This document shows, one piece after another, positions 63,656-64,000 of a DNA stretch of 64,000 nucleotides. The position numbers and the translations under genes are program-made. Source of the stretch: Carboxylicivirga sp964602515 (GTDB lineage: Bacteria > Bacteroidota > Bacteroidia > Bacteroidales > Marinilabiliaceae); the NCBI GenBank assembly GCA_964602515.1, contig CAZRRJ010000011.1, forward strand, positions 1 to 64,000, given 5' to 3'. The notes under the pieces are model-generated. The model was not told the DNA's origin. It did not search any database and saw only the letters and a program-made list of their open reading frames with translations. Numbering within the stretch: the first letter of the stretch is position 1; each line of letters begins with the position of its first letter.

Positions 63656-64000
63656 AATATCCTTTATATCATTTCCTCCTGCGATAGTTGCAACACCTTC
63701 ACCAGCATTGTCTGTACTAAAGACATTTCTTAAAAACAGAGGGATTCTGTCTGAAATTATTTATGTAAACCATTTTGTAGACTCAACTTCTGACTTTTTT
63801 AATGAAAAGCTAACTAATGATCTTGAAGCTGTTCTACCTTTTATGAATTTGTTTAATGATAATTTTGAGAATGAGAAGTATGTTGAAATTCATATGAAGG
63901 GGTTATTCCCAGACATTTTTTTAACAGACCGTAGTCTCATCAGAGAAATAAAAAACGAATTTATTTCACAATATAAAAAGGTATTAGATGACATAACTCA
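63630..64000 (+). CDS. N-terminus of a probable B12-binding radical SAM RiPP enzyme (cut by window end)
   Basis: An ATG at 63630, 26 bases inside the receptor gene, opens a frame that is uninterrupted to the window end (123 residues). It begins 'ISFISFPPAIVATPSPALSVLKTFLKNRGI', the 'PP......PS.al..LKt.L...g' start typical of RiPP-maturation radical SAM proteins with a cobalamin-binding domain. The CxxxCxxC cluster motif would lie beyond the window. Overlap with the receptor gene argues that it belongs to the cluster. The reaction (for example C-methylation) cannot be told. Confidence 0.6.
   Translation, partial: MKTVTKNIEISFISFPPAIVATPSPALSVLKTFLKNRGILSEIIYVNHFVDSTSDFFNEKLTNDLEAVLPFMNLFNDNFENEKYVEIHMKGLFPDIFLTDRSLIREIKNEFISQYKKVLDDIT

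Noticed and set aside
1..64000. CRISPR arrays, tRNA or rRNA genes
   Set aside because: No regularly spaced short repeats, cloverleaf with CCA-type end, or rRNA-like conserved block was noticed when reading both strands.

Overview
The window is AT-rich DNA from a member of the Bacteroidota. The evidence is PorP/SprF outer-membrane proteins, a PorE-like OmpA protein, a type IX secretion (T9SS) gliding-type C-terminal domain, a one-polypeptide hybrid two-component system, a fused glycogen synthase/phosphorylase, very short -7 boxes of the TAnnTTTG type and almost no Shine-Dalgarno sequences. The mix of T9SS genes with a Bacteroidales-style glycogen operon suggests a free-living relative of the Marinilabiliales. 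That placement is inference. No rRNA, tRNA or CRISPR array was seen.

Region 1 (1-20180) is a cell-surface locus. Four tandem secreted proteins share one cysteine-containing repeat, and only the last carries a T9SS sorting domain. They are followed by PorP/SprF, a small cytosolic protein, a PorE-like OmpA protein and an unknown secreted protein. After a DUF4377-META lipoprotein comes a gene-poor stretch with a 37-residue membrane peptide, a second DUF1573 protein, two small proteins and decayed sequence. A chemoreceptor, a look-alike small membrane protein and a second PorP/SprF close the region. Two promoters here (upstream of the two DUF1573 regions) and a decayed third share a 17-bp palindrome at a fixed distance from the -7 box.

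Region 2 (20181-24377) is accessory DNA: a truncated Asp-box protein fused to an IS3-family remnant, a diverged direct repeat on both sides, a 743-residue RloC/PrrC-like AAA ATPase with zinc hook and candidate anticodon-nuclease triad, and an integron attC-like structure just after it.

Region 3 (24378-39190) holds a hybrid two-component regulator divergent from a secreted GH2 beta-galactosidase. Then comes a three-gene operon: class I amidotransferase, MscS channel, and an ATP-grasp ligase fused to an M20 domain that has lost its metal ligands. A sulfatase remnant, an SRPBCC protein and a U32 peptidase follow.

Region 4 (39668-53846) is storage-glucan metabolism. Branching enzyme and a GH13 amylase are on the + strand. 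Debranching enzyme, a GT4 glycosyltransferase, a GH57 amylase and a GT3-GT35 synthase/phosphorylase fusion form a - strand operon. Two copies of a 152-154 bp structured repeat (at 31988 and 44782) behave like a MITE.

Region 5 (54913-64000) has clpB, a tandem 50-bp repeat, a fragment of an aminotransferase gene, a TetR-like regulator and finally a RiPP (ribosomally made, modified peptide) cluster running off the window: leader peptide with attenuator-like hairpin, stand-alone LytTR regulator, 43-residue double-glycine precursor, E. coli-type YcaO with an added Cys cluster, TonB-dependent receptor and the start of a probable B12-binding radical SAM enzyme. This cluster is the best candidate for an undescribed system. 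Decayed remains of several genes (sulfatase, polysaccharide deacetylase, aminotransferase, a membrane protein, a secreted protein) lie between intact genes.
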